This document shows, one piece after another, positions 1 to 12,321 of a stretch of DNA of 64,000 nucleotides (the stretch's first letter is position 1; each line of letters starts with the position of its first letter). Under the pieces are notes generated by a model. That model saw nothing but the letters and a program-made list of their open reading frames with translations, was not told the DNA's origin and searched no databases. The position numbers were made by a program, and so were the translations under genes. Source of the DNA: Schizochytrium sp. TIO01 (Eukaryota > Sar > Bigyra > Thraustochytrida > Thraustochytriidae); the NCBI GenBank assembly GCA_004764695.1, contig SMSO01000032.1:2196501-2260500 (forward strand), given 5' to 3'.

Positions 1-456
1 CTAAGAAGCTATAGCATGCCGCGGTGAGTTGGGTGAAAGCGAAATAATCGCATTGAAAGTGAATGACACTTTGTTGATTTCTACATTATCACAATGAGAG
101 CCGTGGGGAAGAAGGAGGGTTGGTTATAGGCGAAAAAGACGCTCAGCGAGATTGGTTGATCTAGTTTCTGCAGATGAGCATACTCTTTGAAGTGTAGCAC
201 AATCCATCATTAATTCTGGACATCACAAGTGAGACGGACGTGAGCGGAGAGGGAATCCTTGTGGCGAGCGAGCAAAGGCTGGCACTGCCCACCATCTAGC
301 TCCTCAGCTGCAGCGTGGGCCCGAGGGGAACTGCTCTCGTGGTGGCCACACGCTACGGTCGGCGCCGGTGGTGGGTTCTTCTTTACTGGGCCTTCGTTCA
401 AGCCCACAAGTTAGCAGCTATTTATTCTTCACAAGCTGTCTTGAACTGCCTTTCTT

Positions 457-459
457 CCT

Positions 460-503
<44 letters not shown>

Positions 504-505
504 TC
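457..505. repeat. (TTTC)n microsatellite
   Basis: About twelve uninterrupted CTTT units form a pyrimidine-only strand. Nothing suggests it is coding. Confidence 0.9.
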
Positions 506-1501
506 GAGCAATGTAGGCCTCTGCGCCGCTGGTAATGTTCAATGCCTCGGTCGTCGATAAGCTTGGCGTGGGCTCGCTCGAGAAGAGGAGAAGAGGCAGG
601 TCCCAACTTGAGGCTTTTGCTCTTCATATTTGGAGAGATAAGGGGTCAAGGCAGGTGACCCTACGTGGAAGGGTTAGTTAGGTAGTTAGGTAATCCAGTT
701 AGTTAGTCAGTCAGTCAGTTAGTTTCTTCATTTTCAAGTCAAGTGAATGGTTGTTTGGCTGCTATAAAGGCTCCGCGGGACCCTGAAACTATCTTTGTAA
801 AGCCTGCCAGCTGATGATAATGTTGGTGCTGGACTTCTTGAGGTCTCCAAAACAAAGGCCACCTGGTGGAGGATGAAAAGCAGTGAAACTTATTGTATAT
901 ATCACAGCCAACATCTATTGGTCAAAACGACGGCAATGCTGGCTTCGTATCGCGAACCAGTCTCGCGATCTCTGCTGCACAAGATGAGAGAAGGCGCTCA
1001 AGCTTTTCCATTCATCCATTCACTCGTTCATTCCTTCATTTATTCATAATACCTCAAGTTATTCGCCCAACCAGTTAGAACAAATCGAGGTACTGAAGCT
1101 AAATCACGTCATCGAGTCCGTTCGCTCACTCCTGATCCGCGAGTCTCGAGCCTTCACCCTCCTTCTCAGACCTCTCTCTCTACGTGACGAGCGGAAGGCT
1201 GCACAAGAGAAAGAAAAAGAAGCCACCTTGGGCTGCTTTGCTTGTCCGTGCTGTTCTCTGTCTCTCCTTCTGCCTGGTCTCTCTTGCTCGCGGCCTTCAA
1301 GCAAGGCACAGCAAGCACCAACAATCTGAGGTTGAGCGAAGGAAGAAGCTTTCGCGCTGTCTTCGAGCAGACCCCGCGTTGTAGCAGATATTCTTCTTGG
1401 TGGAATTCACGGCCTGCGCTGCTTCGCGCTGTCCAGCTTCTCTGTCTCTACGAAGCAGCAGCTAGCTAGCTTAGGCGCCCGCCTAGCCGCCTGTTAGACA
1501 A

Positions 1502-1560
1502 TCCATCCATCAATCAATCCATCCATCAATCCATCCATCAATCCATCCATCAATCCATCA
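1502..1560. repeat. ATCC/ATCA tetramer array
   Basis: Interleaved ATCC and ATCA units give a higher-order pattern of roughly 12-16 bases (ATCCATCCATCA). Confidence 0.85.
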
Positions 1561-2904
1561 ACAATCGCCCTCGCTTCCGCGAGCCGGGGTCGATTCCCGT
1601 CTCCGTGTCATCCTCTCCCTCTTGGCGCCAACAGAGAAAGAGGCAAAGAGACAAGAGACAAAGGGGCGAGACTCGCTCCCGTCGAGGCTCCGGCGAGCCA
1701 TTACTGACTCCCAAAGAGCGCCCTCTCAGAGTCCCTCTACTCAAAATGCCAAACAACTGAGAGGCGTCTCCAACCAACGAATTGAAGGCAAACGATTGTG
1801 GGAGCAGAAAGAGAACGCACTTGTTCCTTTCGCAGCCTCGTGCTGAAGGAAGGTCGGCGCACACTTTTCCCTTTTACTCCTTCACTTGGCAACTTCCCAG
1901 CGAGCTGCGGCTCAAAATCTTGGAGTAGCGCCCTTCGCTCGCTCTGTGTGCTCCTTCGAACCGGCGCGAAGGGGGGTAGGACGCGGACTTTGCGCGAACT
2001 GGATATGGCAAAGCCTGAGACTGACTGGGAAAAATCATGAAACAAACCTCGGGGGTTCGAAGGAGCAAATAGAGAAAGAAGTCATTAACTAATTAAGTAA
2101 GTAAGTAAGGGAGTGAGTGCGTGCGTGAGCGAGCTAGTAGATAGCTAGTGCTGGGCAGACGCAGAAAGAGGCAGGACCTCGCTCGCGATCGACTTTCCTT
2201 TCTCGTGTTCCTGAAATCCCGCTTTGTCCGTCTTGTTTGTGGATAATGGTGATGGGGAAACAAACCAACCAAACCAACGCGTACACTGGCCCTCTGTCCC
2301 GACTTGTCGAAATAATTCTGTTTCTCCACTCTTTTTTTTTTTTTCTTTTTCTTTCCTTGTCTTTTTTATCATTCTTCTTTTCCTAGGGCGGTGGAAACTT
2401 CCCAGAGGAGCATTAGAAAAACAAAAACATTTATTTTTATTTAATATCATTGTTTTGTTATTATTCATATTTAATAATTATGATTTATCGATTCAATTCA
2501 GTATGTATACTACTCACCTACCTCGGTCAATCTATAACTCAGCCAGGCCAGAATAGTGAGTAGTAATGCGACTCCGTTACAAAAGAAAAGAAAAAGCTTG
2601 TAGTCAAGTTAACACGGGAGCGATAAAAGATGATGAACCGATGCCCGAATCGTAAATCATCGCATTCGGCCTCTCAACTGACGCACTTTCGATCAACGCA
2701 GCTGTCTAATGACGAAGATGGCAGATGCAGTAACTACAGAAAAGGAAGGTTTTAAAGCAAATCAATTCATACGGTACCTACCTACCAACCTACCAACCCC
2801 AAACCTACAAACCTACTAACCTACCTACCAACGAAGCCGCAGCTGTTGGTATTTTATTCAGTATTATATAGCAAAAGTAGAAGAAAGTAAAGACGACGAC
2901 AATG

Positions 2905-2941
<37 letters not shown>
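2905..2941. repeat. (ACA)n microsatellite
   Basis: Perfect ACA/CAA triplet run, followed by degenerate AATAACAACAGC units. Confidence 0.9.
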
Positions 2942-3491
2942 GAATAACAACAGCAAATAATAATTAGGCCTACTACCACCCTGTCGAAGTAAAGACAACA
3001 GCCACGCAAGCGACAAATTCTATCCGAACATACAAAGCTGTAGCGCCCATCATTATTGCTTTCCCCTAGAGTGATTGCAAGCATCGCCAAGAAATACATC
3101 GCCAGGGAATTTAGAGAAGCTCATCATTTATGAGTCAGCTATTTGTCAGCGAGTTAGGACAGCATAAACGATTTCTATCTTTCCTTTGTTTTAGGCATTT
3201 CTGCCTGTGCGAGAGGATCTAGGACCACCTAATCGAACATAGGTCTTAAATTCGACATTCCCATTTTCTAATTTGTGAGATTCCGTGATTTATTGTTTGC
3301 ATTTCGATTTCCATAAAATAAAACCTGTAGTGTTGCGCAAGCCTCGGGATGACGCTCTTGGATAAAACTCGTAAAAATCTTGTGGAAGCACGGCAAGAGC
3401 GCAGCATTGAAGTTTATTTATGCCCTAACCCATTCGCTTGCACCAACCCGCTATCATCTTGAAAAGGTATTGGTGGTGGAGAATCAAACTC

Positions 3492-3561
3492 TAGCAAGGC
3501 CTAACAGGCTACACCATGCTTGCCATTAGCAAGGCCTAACAGGCTACACCATGCTTGCCAT
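3492..3561. repeat. perfect 35-bp tandem duplication
   Basis: Two adjacent, identical 35-base units lie at 3492-3526 and 3527-3561. Each begins TAGCAAGGCC and ends CTTGCCAT. Perfect identity outside a microsatellite points to a recent duplication. Confidence 0.95.
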
Positions 3562-4668
3562 CAGGTCAGCCAGCAAATGCTTCACATTTACTTTTAAAAA
3601 CAAAGCAAAAAACAATCTCTTGGCTTGCTAGAATGCAGTTCGTATAAAGGTTGCAGCTTATTGCAATAAGTTGACCTTCCGCCTGCTTGTCACATGTTGC
3701 TTTCCCAGTATATACTACATCAACAAACTTGCAATAGACAGCTTATAGCATTCAAATTTGCATTCTTATTTTGCATATAGCTAGCTGAGATAATTTTGCT
3801 AAAGAAGCTTCGTTGGCTGTGACGTCGTTGTTGGGCGATTCTGCTACCCAGCAGTAAATAGGCTACCTGCTACTACAACTTCTTCTTCTATTTCTGTCCT
3901 GCCCTTTTGAGAGCGAACTTCCCAACGCGATCGACCCAAACCATATACTATTAGTGCAATCTTGTTTGCAGCCATTGCCCTTGCACGAACTAGAAACTGG
4001 CACTTCAGCCAGCGAAGGCCCGGGGAAGACGCTTTCTCTTTCCTTTTGTTTTGTATTTGTTCAAATGTACAGCAAAACCTCTCGTTTCTCAATAATGAGC
4101 GTCTGACGCGAGTCCAGAGTCTTCGAGCAAATGCATGGATTCCGTTGCGATGATGCTCATTTCCAATAGTCAGGAGAGATAGTGCCTACTAATGCCAAGC
4201 TCCACGGATTTGTGGTATTATAACAGCCTGAATGGACACATTATTATTTCTTAAGCTTTGAAAATACATATTTCTTTTCTTTTTCTTTTTTAAAATAAAA
4301 GTTACAAAATCTACTTTTTCTATTTTATTTTATTTATAATTGTTAAGTATAACCATTTTGTGAGATAATCCAAATGATTTGCGTGGCTACGATCGATACT
4401 ATTTTGGAGCCAAGGGCTGCGTTCTCCCGGCTGATGAATGCCTCAGTTTGTGGGACTCTTGTATCCACCCCGCCCAGTTTCTTCTTTTCTTTGTGGTCCA
4501 GGTTTCTTCTTCTTTTCTCCACGCTGGAGCAGAAGTATTAAACATCCTTGCAGACCAGGCTCCACAACGAATAAACTTGAAAATAAATGATGAACAAAGA
4601 ATTCAATGTCGAAATCAAGCGAAGGGAAGATAGTTAGTTAGTTATCTGTACTCCTCTTCTTCTTTTTC

Positions 4669-4742
4669 GGTCTTCGGTCTTCGGTCCTCGGTCTTAGGCC
4701 GTTGGTCTTAGGTCTTAGGTCTTAGGTCTTTGGTCTTTGGTA
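4669..4742. repeat. 7-bp GGTCTTN minisatellite
   Basis: About ten units with period 7. The seventh base changes in blocks: first C, then A, then T (GGTCTTC, GGTCTTA, GGTCTTT). One unit is degenerate (GGCCGTT). The blockwise change is what stepwise unit expansion would leave. Confidence 0.9.
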
Positions 4743-5599
4743 GGAGGTGTGCTTCCTATCCTCTTTTGATGCACTTGAAATGGAACCCTGTTATTATTAT
4801 AAATGAACTCTTTTTTCAAAACTAAATTTTAATGCCAATTCATATACACACAAAGAATTTAGCAACAAGTAGCCTCCTAGCCATTTTGATTAGTGATATA
4901 TATATATATAAATTTTTTAAAAAAAAATTTTTAACAGGGAACGAGGGAAAGGAGAAAGAAAAACGCACAAATTCGCTGTGCAACGATGTTCCGTCGCAGT
5001 GGAGAGCTGAGGCTTGAGAAGTACTGTGGCAGCGACTTCCCTGATAAGAGTTGTACGGCCAGCGGAAGAAAAAGCTCGGTATCGGCAGAGCCGTCGAGGA
5101 GCAGCAGCGTGCGTCTCTTCCAGCAGTGTCCTCACGGACAGCAGGTTTTCGAAGAAACTCCGAGAGGGAGGACCAGCCACACCCAACAAAAATGAGGCGA
5201 TTCCCAACAGGAGCGTCTCCTCCTCGACCAACTTGATGGCTGGTAGCACGTATGTGCCTAGACAGGCAGGCGAGGAATGCAAATGAAAAAGCGCTGCGAG
5301 AAATCAACGGCAAGTCACTCACTACGTACAGATCCAACGTAGCTGAATGGGATGAACATAAATGATGGTTTTGTTTTTGTCTTGCCATACCAACCAACCA
5401 ATCAAGCAAGCAAGCAAGACTCCGGCGAATGGCCTTTGGGATATTACCGTGATATGCGACGGCACCGCGGCTGGTTTGCCTTGGTTGTAACCAGGTTATC
5501 AGCATGGCCCATGGTCTCTTCGCTTGGGTCGGCTGCCTTCGCTTTAGCCATCATTTGCTCCTGAGAACGATCGTTTCTCTTCGCTTTCCTTTTTATTTT

Positions 5600-5638
5600 A
5601 TTTCATTTCATTTCATTTCATTTCATTTCATTTCATTT
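5600..5638. repeat. (ATTTC)n pentamer array
   Basis: About seven perfect TTTCA units follow a T-rich lead-in. Confidence 0.9.
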
Positions 5639-6026
5639 GTTGTAAGGGTGCCTAGCTAGTACTCGGGCATTAAAAATTACTAAAAAGGTGGTAGACGCCA
5701 TAATCATAAGTCTTTTGAAGCTACCAGTGGTACCTTATAATCTATCTGCCGATGAAAGGCCCTTTTCAATAGTTATAGCCAAGCCGAGGAGCTGCGATAG
5801 AAAATGCTAAACCCCGCTGCTCTAGCATCCAGGTAGGCGGCGCTAGCGGAGAGTAGTGCTGTGTATAAGACGCGCAGCGGAGAATACGACAAGCTGGAGA
5901 CGAAGAATGTTAGCGCTAGAAGCAACACCGCGTTCGTTGTATGCTCGCTGACGGTGCTACGGCAGCTGTGAAGCGGCGGCAGTGGATCCTGAGGTGCCGA
6001 GCTCTACGCTGGCTGACAGATGACGG

Positions 6027-6089
6027 ACTTCTTCTTCTTCTTCTTTCTTCTTCTTCTTCTTCTTCTTCTTCTTCTTCTTCTTCTTCTTC
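6027..6089. repeat. (CTT)n microsatellite
   Basis: About 21 CTT units with one inserted T near 6045. The open frames across it (poly-Ser, poly-Lys, poly-Glu) are repeat artefacts. Confidence 0.9.
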
Positions 6090-7466
6090 GTCGTCGCTGC
6101 TGAGAGCGTCGTCGGCGCCGCATTTGGCAAAGCTTGTGAGGACGTGAAAGTTTTTAATGTAGCGATCGATAATTGGGTAGATAAAGAAAAGAAGAGACCG
6201 CTTACGGAATAAATAAAAGCGAAAGTGCCCTTCGGCAAGAAAGAGAACAAAGTTAGGGAACAGAAAGCGCCGCTCGCTCCTGAAAACATCGAGCTCGCCA
6301 AAATCCCCCGAGCCCCGGAAGCCTTCGCGGCTTGCTCGCCGGATCGCGTGTTTGCTTTTGGTGCAGAGGAGGGCTCCAGGGAAGCCACAGCAACCTTCGC
6401 TCACAGCGGCGGCGGCGGCGGCGGCGGGAACCCCGTGGGCAGACGCGAACCGCCTGTGAGTTGGGCCCTTCTTTCTGCTCTCTTCGAAAGTCGGGCTGCT
6501 TTTATTGTACAGTGTGCATAGTGAGTGAATGTCACGTTGTGATATTATTAATGTTTGAATGTTTTAATGTTTAGATGTTAATGAGTTACTGTGAACTATT
6601 TTAATTTATAAAGTAAAGAGTTTTTTTTGTCCAGACTTTGGAAAAGAGCAAACAAACTTCAGCTGTGCTGGCCCTGTCTTTCGAGCGAGAAGCGAGTATC
6701 AACGTGTTTGAGTTTATTGCGAGGAGGGAAAGAGAACGGAATGCGAGTTGTCGCTCTGCCACTTGAAAAGGCACCCAATACGCCCCAGTCATCGTGCCAT
6801 CATCCTGAGACTTTGACGGTAGAGCAAAAACCAAACCGAACGGAAACTTGGCAAGCCTGTTTTACGGTTTATAAATTTTCAGGCAACGATAAATAATGTA
6901 TGCGAATAATGTTTTCCCATGTTGAGCGTATTTTTCCTTTATTTTGCTTCTCTCATGAACGCAGCACCGCTAGTTCGTACGTATCGGCGCAGAGCATTTT
7001 CACGAAGATACGAAAGATACAACCAGAGCAACTAAACTGACCGGTGACATTCGGCGCATCCCGAGATGCGACCTCCAACGTGATGTTTAGGCTGTTCGAG
7101 CTCTCGCTACCACGGCTTAACTAAAGGGCTTGGGCACGAGCAGGACTTTGTTGGGATTTTGCAAACAACCGTGCAAATTTTTTGTTGGGGAAAACCTCTA
7201 ACTAGCTAGCTAGCTGAGTAACAACAGTCTTAGTCGACCCGCTCCCTCGTTCGCGAATGAATGCGATGAGGTGCTGCTGACAGACAGAGGACCTTTGTGG
7301 ACATCGACTGCTGAAGCCTACGAGGCAACGCCAGAACGGCTGCACTCAAATAAAGGAAGCCTACAGTAAGGTCTTCTCGCAGAGGTGCCGTCAGCGAAGG
7401 CTTCTCTGGCACACAGCTCACCGTGCTGGAGAGCGAGCTAGCTAAAGTTGAGAAAGAAAGTTTGGA

Positions 7467-7503
7467 GGAAGAAGAAGAAGAAGAAGAAGAAGAAGAAGAA
7501 GAA
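7467..7503. repeat. (GAA)n microsatellite
   Basis: Purine triplet run, followed directly by AAAAAC reiterations to about 7535. Confidence 0.9.
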
Positions 7504-8488
7504 AAAACAAAAAACAAAAACAAAAACAGAAACAAAAACTTGAAGAAAGGAAAAATAAATTCAAATGGGAATCAAGGAAGACGAAGGTCGATCGATGGAT
7601 TGATTCGCCGATGCTTAGTCACTAACCTCCTTACGCGGATGCCGTCGTGTTCAACGTTTGCTTGCTTTTGAAACCCCTCTCCGGCCAGCACTCTCGCATC
7701 TCTGGCGGCTCCGGCCTCCCACAAAGACCAGACCCAGTGGTACCAGGGTGGGGAGCACAAGGCAAGGTGGCAACTGCATTCACTTCCCGATCACAGTCTC
7801 TGTTCAAAAGAAAAAGAAAAAAGAAAAACATTTGTAAGAACAATCTCTTTAGGTTGATTTTTTGAAATGGAATTAATAAATAAAACGGAGCGAAGCGAGA
7901 GTCGCCTATCTATGGTGCGGCTGAACCGGTTTGCTTGCTTGCTTAGTTGCTTGCTTAGTTGCTTGCCTCTTCGTATCTCTGTGTATTAGCATACAAGTTT
8001 GTGTATATGTAATATATATGTTTGTCCAGCGGGTGCTGCTTTCTTGCAATCTTCTACCGTTGAAAGCATCGAGTGGGCAATGAATCAACCATCCTGAGCG
8101 TTGAACCAGAGCAATGCACAGCAGCAAACCAAAGCAAGCCAGACCAAAGCAAGCAGAACAATGAAACTAACACAACGAGATTCATCCATTCATTCATTCA
8201 TTCATTTGTTCATAAATTCACGAAACGAAACGAAGGTAAAGTCATTTTCTTTGCTTTTCTTCAGTTTTCTTTGTCAATTTGTTTTCATTAAATCGAAACA
8301 TCTATTCAATTCTAAAAGTACACGTTTCTTCTTTCTTTCTTTCTTTCTTTTTAAAAAAAAAAAGTTGTTTTTCGATAATAATAATAATAATGATGTGAAG
8401 CTAAAAAATAAAGCTCTGCTACAGAGCAATCAATGGAAGGAGGTGAGAAAAGAAGAAGGAAGGAGGTGAGAAAGCTCTCTCCCGTGCA

Positions 8489-8621
8489 GAAGAAGAAGAA
8501 GAAGAAAAAGAAAAAGAAAAAGAAAAAGAAGAAGAAAAAGAAAAAGAAAAAGAAAAAGAAAAAGAAAAAGAAAAAGAAAAAGAAAAAGAAAAAGAAAAAG
8601 AAAAAGAAAAAGAAAAAGAAG
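8489..8621. repeat. (AAAAAG)n array
   Basis: About 130 bases of uninterrupted purines, mostly the hexamer AAAAAG with a few GAA units at the left end. It reads as poly-Lys on + and Phe-Ser repeats on -, so both long frames over it are artefacts. Such mirror-symmetric purine tracts can form triplex DNA. Confidence 0.95.
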
Positions 8622-8649
8622 TGAGAGAAGGAGAGAAGCGCCTCTTATT

Positions 8650-8651
8650 TC

Positions 8652-8684
<33 letters not shown>

Positions 8685-8685
8685 G
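8650..8685. repeat. (CT)n dinucleotide array
   Basis: Pyrimidine-only run about 30 bases after the purine array, so strand asymmetry flips abruptly here. Confidence 0.9.
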
Positions 8686-9884
8686 CAGAGAGAACCTGAG
8701 ATGATGAATAGATGGACGAGCTGCGCAGACGGAGCCTGGTGGTGGGAGGAGGTGTCTTCGCTGCCCTAAGAGCATTGTTGGCTTCTCGTGGCCCAGCGCA
8801 CTCTTTCCTGGCAGCAAGGCGTGCATACTGATAGCGGAGAGCACGAGGCCCTGGCCTTGTAGAGGAACAGGCACTGTGAGGGGTCCAGATTCCCAGAGGC
8901 GTTGAGAGGAAAGCTGTGCGAAAACCTCAACAACTCGACCCATGCCAGCACCCAGAGAGCAGACGCGTAAATAAATAGCGAAAGGCACGGCGCAGCTGAC
9001 TTCAAGTTGGACTCGGCACTCGTTCACTCCTCCACCCAACAAACAACACCGTCCATCCATCCATGCATGCATGCATGTATGCATCCATCCACCGGTCGAT
9101 GAATGAGTCTATGAATCGATGAATGAGTCTATGAATCAATCAGCACAGCCATAGCTATCTATCAATTTAGCTATCGCCGCCTCATCGATGAGAGGGAATG
9201 GAGCAACTAAACTCGACCTGGATCCTGAAAAGAATAGTGCTGCGCCGCCGGGAAGCTGGCGAGGCCTCTCCAGAAAAGCGACAAGCAAAGCAAAGGAAAG
9301 CTACTATCGAATGCAGAGAGGAGAATGTGGAATGGCCAAGAAAGAAGATTTTCCAAGAGCTTCTCACACAGAGAGCATCTCGTCATCAATTGGGAAAACC
9401 AATCGCGATGCTCGCGATCATTCATGCATTTTCGTTCATTCTTGCGGACATGAACCAGCCAGCCATGGATGCCGTGCAAGAGACGCATGTTTGCTCCCCT
9501 GCCAGCCTGGTTGGTTGGCGACTTAGCGGCGTGGATCGTAGCAGAGTAGATAATTTCCACGATGGATTGACGTCGTGCAAAGAGTGCTCTGCTGCACTGA
9601 TGGCGAAGACCACGACCATCGATGATGGGCCAACGGTGAGTGGGCTAGGTACCTTGCAGCGCAGGACGACGGGAAAGACGAAAGACGAGGACCGCGGATG
9701 GCTTAAGAACTCACCCCCGCAATCAAGCCGGGCGTGACAAGGGTCTCGTGTGGAGCCTGAGTGACGGTTGGATTCGATGTGGATATTTAGGGCGGCCAGA
9801 TGAATGACGGCTGATGGAATGAATGATCGATCTGCTTTCGAAGGAGTTGCGCTGCATTGCACAATTTGGAAACAAAACTGCTCG

Positions 9885-10194
9885 TTTGCTTTGCTTTGAT
9901 TTGCTTTGATTTGCTTTGATTTGCTTTGATTTGATTTGATTTGATTTGATTTGATTTGATTTGATTTGATTTGATTTGATTTGATTTGATTTGATTTGAT
10001 TTGATTTGATTTGATTTGATTTGATTTGATTTGATTTGATTTGATTTGATTTGATTTGATTTGATTTGATTTGATTTGATTTGATTTGATTTGATTTGAT
10101 TTGATTTGATTTGATTTGATTTGATTTGATTTGATTTGATTTGATTTGATTTGATTTGCTTCGCTTCGCTTCGCTTTGCTTTGCTTTACTTTGT
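9885..10194. repeat. (TTTGA)n compound pentamer array
   Basis: About 310 bases, or 62 units. The core is dozens of perfect TTTGA units. The left flank alternates TTTGC and TTTGA. The right flank passes through TTTGC, three TTCGC units, two TTTGC units and TTTAC. Variant units sit only at the edges and the core is homogeneous, as expected for an array that expands from its middle. Confidence 0.97.
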
Positions 10195-11619
10195 TCTGTT
10201 GCTTCTGAGTCAGGAATCTTTAGTTGGCGTATGATTTACTGCCTATGCGCTAACTCTCGTTTTCCCTCTCTCCGCTTTTTGTTTTTGTCATTCTTTCTTT
10301 CTTTCTTTTTGCTTTGCTTTGCTCTTATCAACGTTTGGTCCCAACATCAAATTTACTTCAGGTTACAGCAAATATTAAAATCTACGCTTTGATTCCATTA
10401 GCTTTTAAAACAAACAAACAAACAAACAAACAATTGTTTGTGGTTTTTCCCCCCTCTTCCGCTTTACTTTTCTTCTTCTTACGATTGTTACTATCTTTAT
10501 TACCACTATTGAATGTTTTCTTCTTTCTTTGTTTAAATCATTTTTATTTATTTTTTAATAAGAAGTGCTGTTTCTTTTATAAAATATTTTTCAAATAATA
10601 TTAAAAAGAATACTTGGCATTAAATTAAAATGGAAAGAGGGCACCTTTAGCTGGTCTTAGGTTTATTGGCATATATGCGATGAAACTTTTTACTTACCCT
10701 ATTTATTTATTACTGTTTTATCAAAATAACATAAAAACGTTTTACAGTAAAGTTATTAGTTACCCACAGCAGAGGAGCGCCGCCTGGAAATATTCGCTCT
10801 TCTTGTCTTCCTGTGAACTCTGGTTTCTGAGCAAGAGAGCAACAACGACCCCTGCTGTCTGCTTGTTTATCTGTTTTGTTTGTTTTGTTTTGCTTGTTTG
10901 TTATCCCCTCTCCAGGCGAGCGAGCCTGCGTCTATCCATCTGGTGGTGGCGCTGCACATACATACATCATACACATGTGAGAGAGGGGGAGAAGAATGCG
11001 CGTTGCCAAGTAGGCGGCCCTCTCTGGCTGCGGGCCCACAGCTTCCGCAGCGGCGCCCTCCTGCGCTGCTGTTGGAGGCGTGAGCGGAGGGGGGGCTGAT
11101 GTTGGGCTACTGTTGGGAGGGAGCGACGGATGGCTAACTGTGACTTAGAATTATTTTGCTCCATACAAGGATGCTTTTAGCTTCCGCTCGCGGCATCGAA
11201 CAAGCTAGCTGCGGCAAATCTAGAAGCTGCAGCTTCGCTTACGCCCGCACCGGAGCTAGCGTCGAAGCTGCATAGCGCGCGCAAGAAGCTAGACGCCGTC
11301 GAAAGCGCCGCAGGACCCTTGCAAACCCGAAAGGGAACAAACAGCGCAGCGCCCGCCGCGAAGGCCTCCTCGCGGTCTTGGCGAGGCCGGCGGCCACCGC
11401 TCGCGAGGGCGAGAGAAGAGAGCAGAGAGAAAACCCAGCCGGCGGGCTGGCCAGGCAAGGCCGCCGGAGAGCGGCCACGGCCTGGAGCTGGAGCTCGACA
11501 GACCTAGGCAGGCTTGCTTGGCTCGAGGTGGGCGACGAGACGCCCGCCACCCCAGGCAGGAGCTTGATTGATTGAGTGACTGACTGACTGACTGCGCGAT
11601 TCCAACTCCGTCTCGCTCT

Positions 11620-12321
11620 ATGTCGCGCGCGGGGCGGCGCAGGAAAGACAGCTCCCGGGAGAGGGACGTCGACGAAGAAGGCGCGGCTGCCGAGGAGGAG
11701 GAGCTCCAGCAGCGCAGACCCAGGCGCCAGCAACAGCGCGAAGGTCAGAGACGTGCCCTCCAAGATGGCCAGGGCGCGCTGGCAAGAACGCAGGCCCCAG
11801 ACAGCCAGGGCAGCAGCAGCAGCAGCGGCAGTGGCAGCGAGAGAAAGGAGAGCAGGCACGAAGAGCAACAACGGCAAGAAGGCCAACAGCAGCAAGGAGC
11901 GCAACGGGTCCGAGAACGGCGATAAGTACGGCGATAAGTACGGCGAGAGCGGCAACAGACACACAGTGGACGACGCGGACAGCACGGGAATCAGTTGTGG
12001 GAAGCCCAGCAGTGCGAGGAGGAGGAGGAGGAGAAGGACAGAGGGAGAAGGAGAAGCGTTAGCAGCAGAAGGAGAAGAAGCTGCGCGAGGACTTCAAAAC
12101 GGACGACACGACTGTGAACGGGGAGGAGCAGGGGGAGATGGAGATGATGAGGGCGTAGATAGGAGCATTGATATGCCAGATCAAAGTCGAAGGCGAGGCA
12201 CCAGAAGGAAAGAAGTTGCCAACAATACCGCATCAGCGCAGGATCAACATCGTCAACAACACCTTGGGCACAATGTGGACCATCAACAGACGCAGATGCA
12301 AACGCAGCAAATTCATCAGCA
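11620..12321 (+). other. GC-rich, multi-frame open stretch upstream of paralogue 1
   Basis: This stretch has markedly higher GC than its surroundings. It starts with an ATG at 11620 in the frame later used by paralogue 1, but that frame stops at 11923-11925 and again at 12169-12171. A second + frame is open from about 11753 to 12619 with Gly/Lys/Asn/Asp-rich sequence. A 9-base AGCAAATGC reiteration sits at 12320-12355. It may be a 5' UTR, an upstream exon joined by an intron I cannot place, or the decayed N-terminus of paralogue 1. The long Leu/Ala-rich frame on the other strand is its shadow. Confidence 0.35.

Larger units (their letters stand above)
1..11619. other. gene-poor, microsatellite-dense region
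   Basis: I find no convincing gene in this 11.6 kb. All open frames are short, mostly begin at non-ATG codons, and many are translations of simple repeats (runs of Lys, Glu, Ser or Phe-Ser). The stretch holds many unrelated microsatellites, including tetra-, penta-, hexa- and heptamer tracts, listed separately where prominent. It also has many short reiterations such as GTTA/GTCA near 670-720, TAAG near 2092-2110, CTAC/CAAC near 2775-2835, GCTT near 7930-7965 and GCATGCAT near 9063-9080. The contrast with the gene-bearing part to the right is sharp. It could be an intergenic or subtelomeric-like region, or a long non-coding transcript. Confidence 0.6.

Noticed and set aside
1583-1605. tRNA T-arm-like sequence (GGTCGATTCCC)
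   Set aside because: No matching acceptor stem, D-arm or A-box at the right distance upstream.
4840-5505. 221-codon - frame
   Set aside because: Built on (TA)n, poly-A/T and TTC-like tracts, no ATG context and no protein-like pattern.
8433-8624. Poly-Lys and Phe-Ser repeat proteins
   Set aside because: Translations of the (AAAAAG)n microsatellite on both strands.
9198-9737. 179-codon + frame with ATG
   Set aside because: No recognisable domain, low-complexity basic composition, and an equally long frame on the other strand. Probably chance.
11239-11985. 248-codon Leu/Ala-rich - frame
   Set aside because: Antisense shadow of a GC-rich purine-biased stretch; composition artefact.
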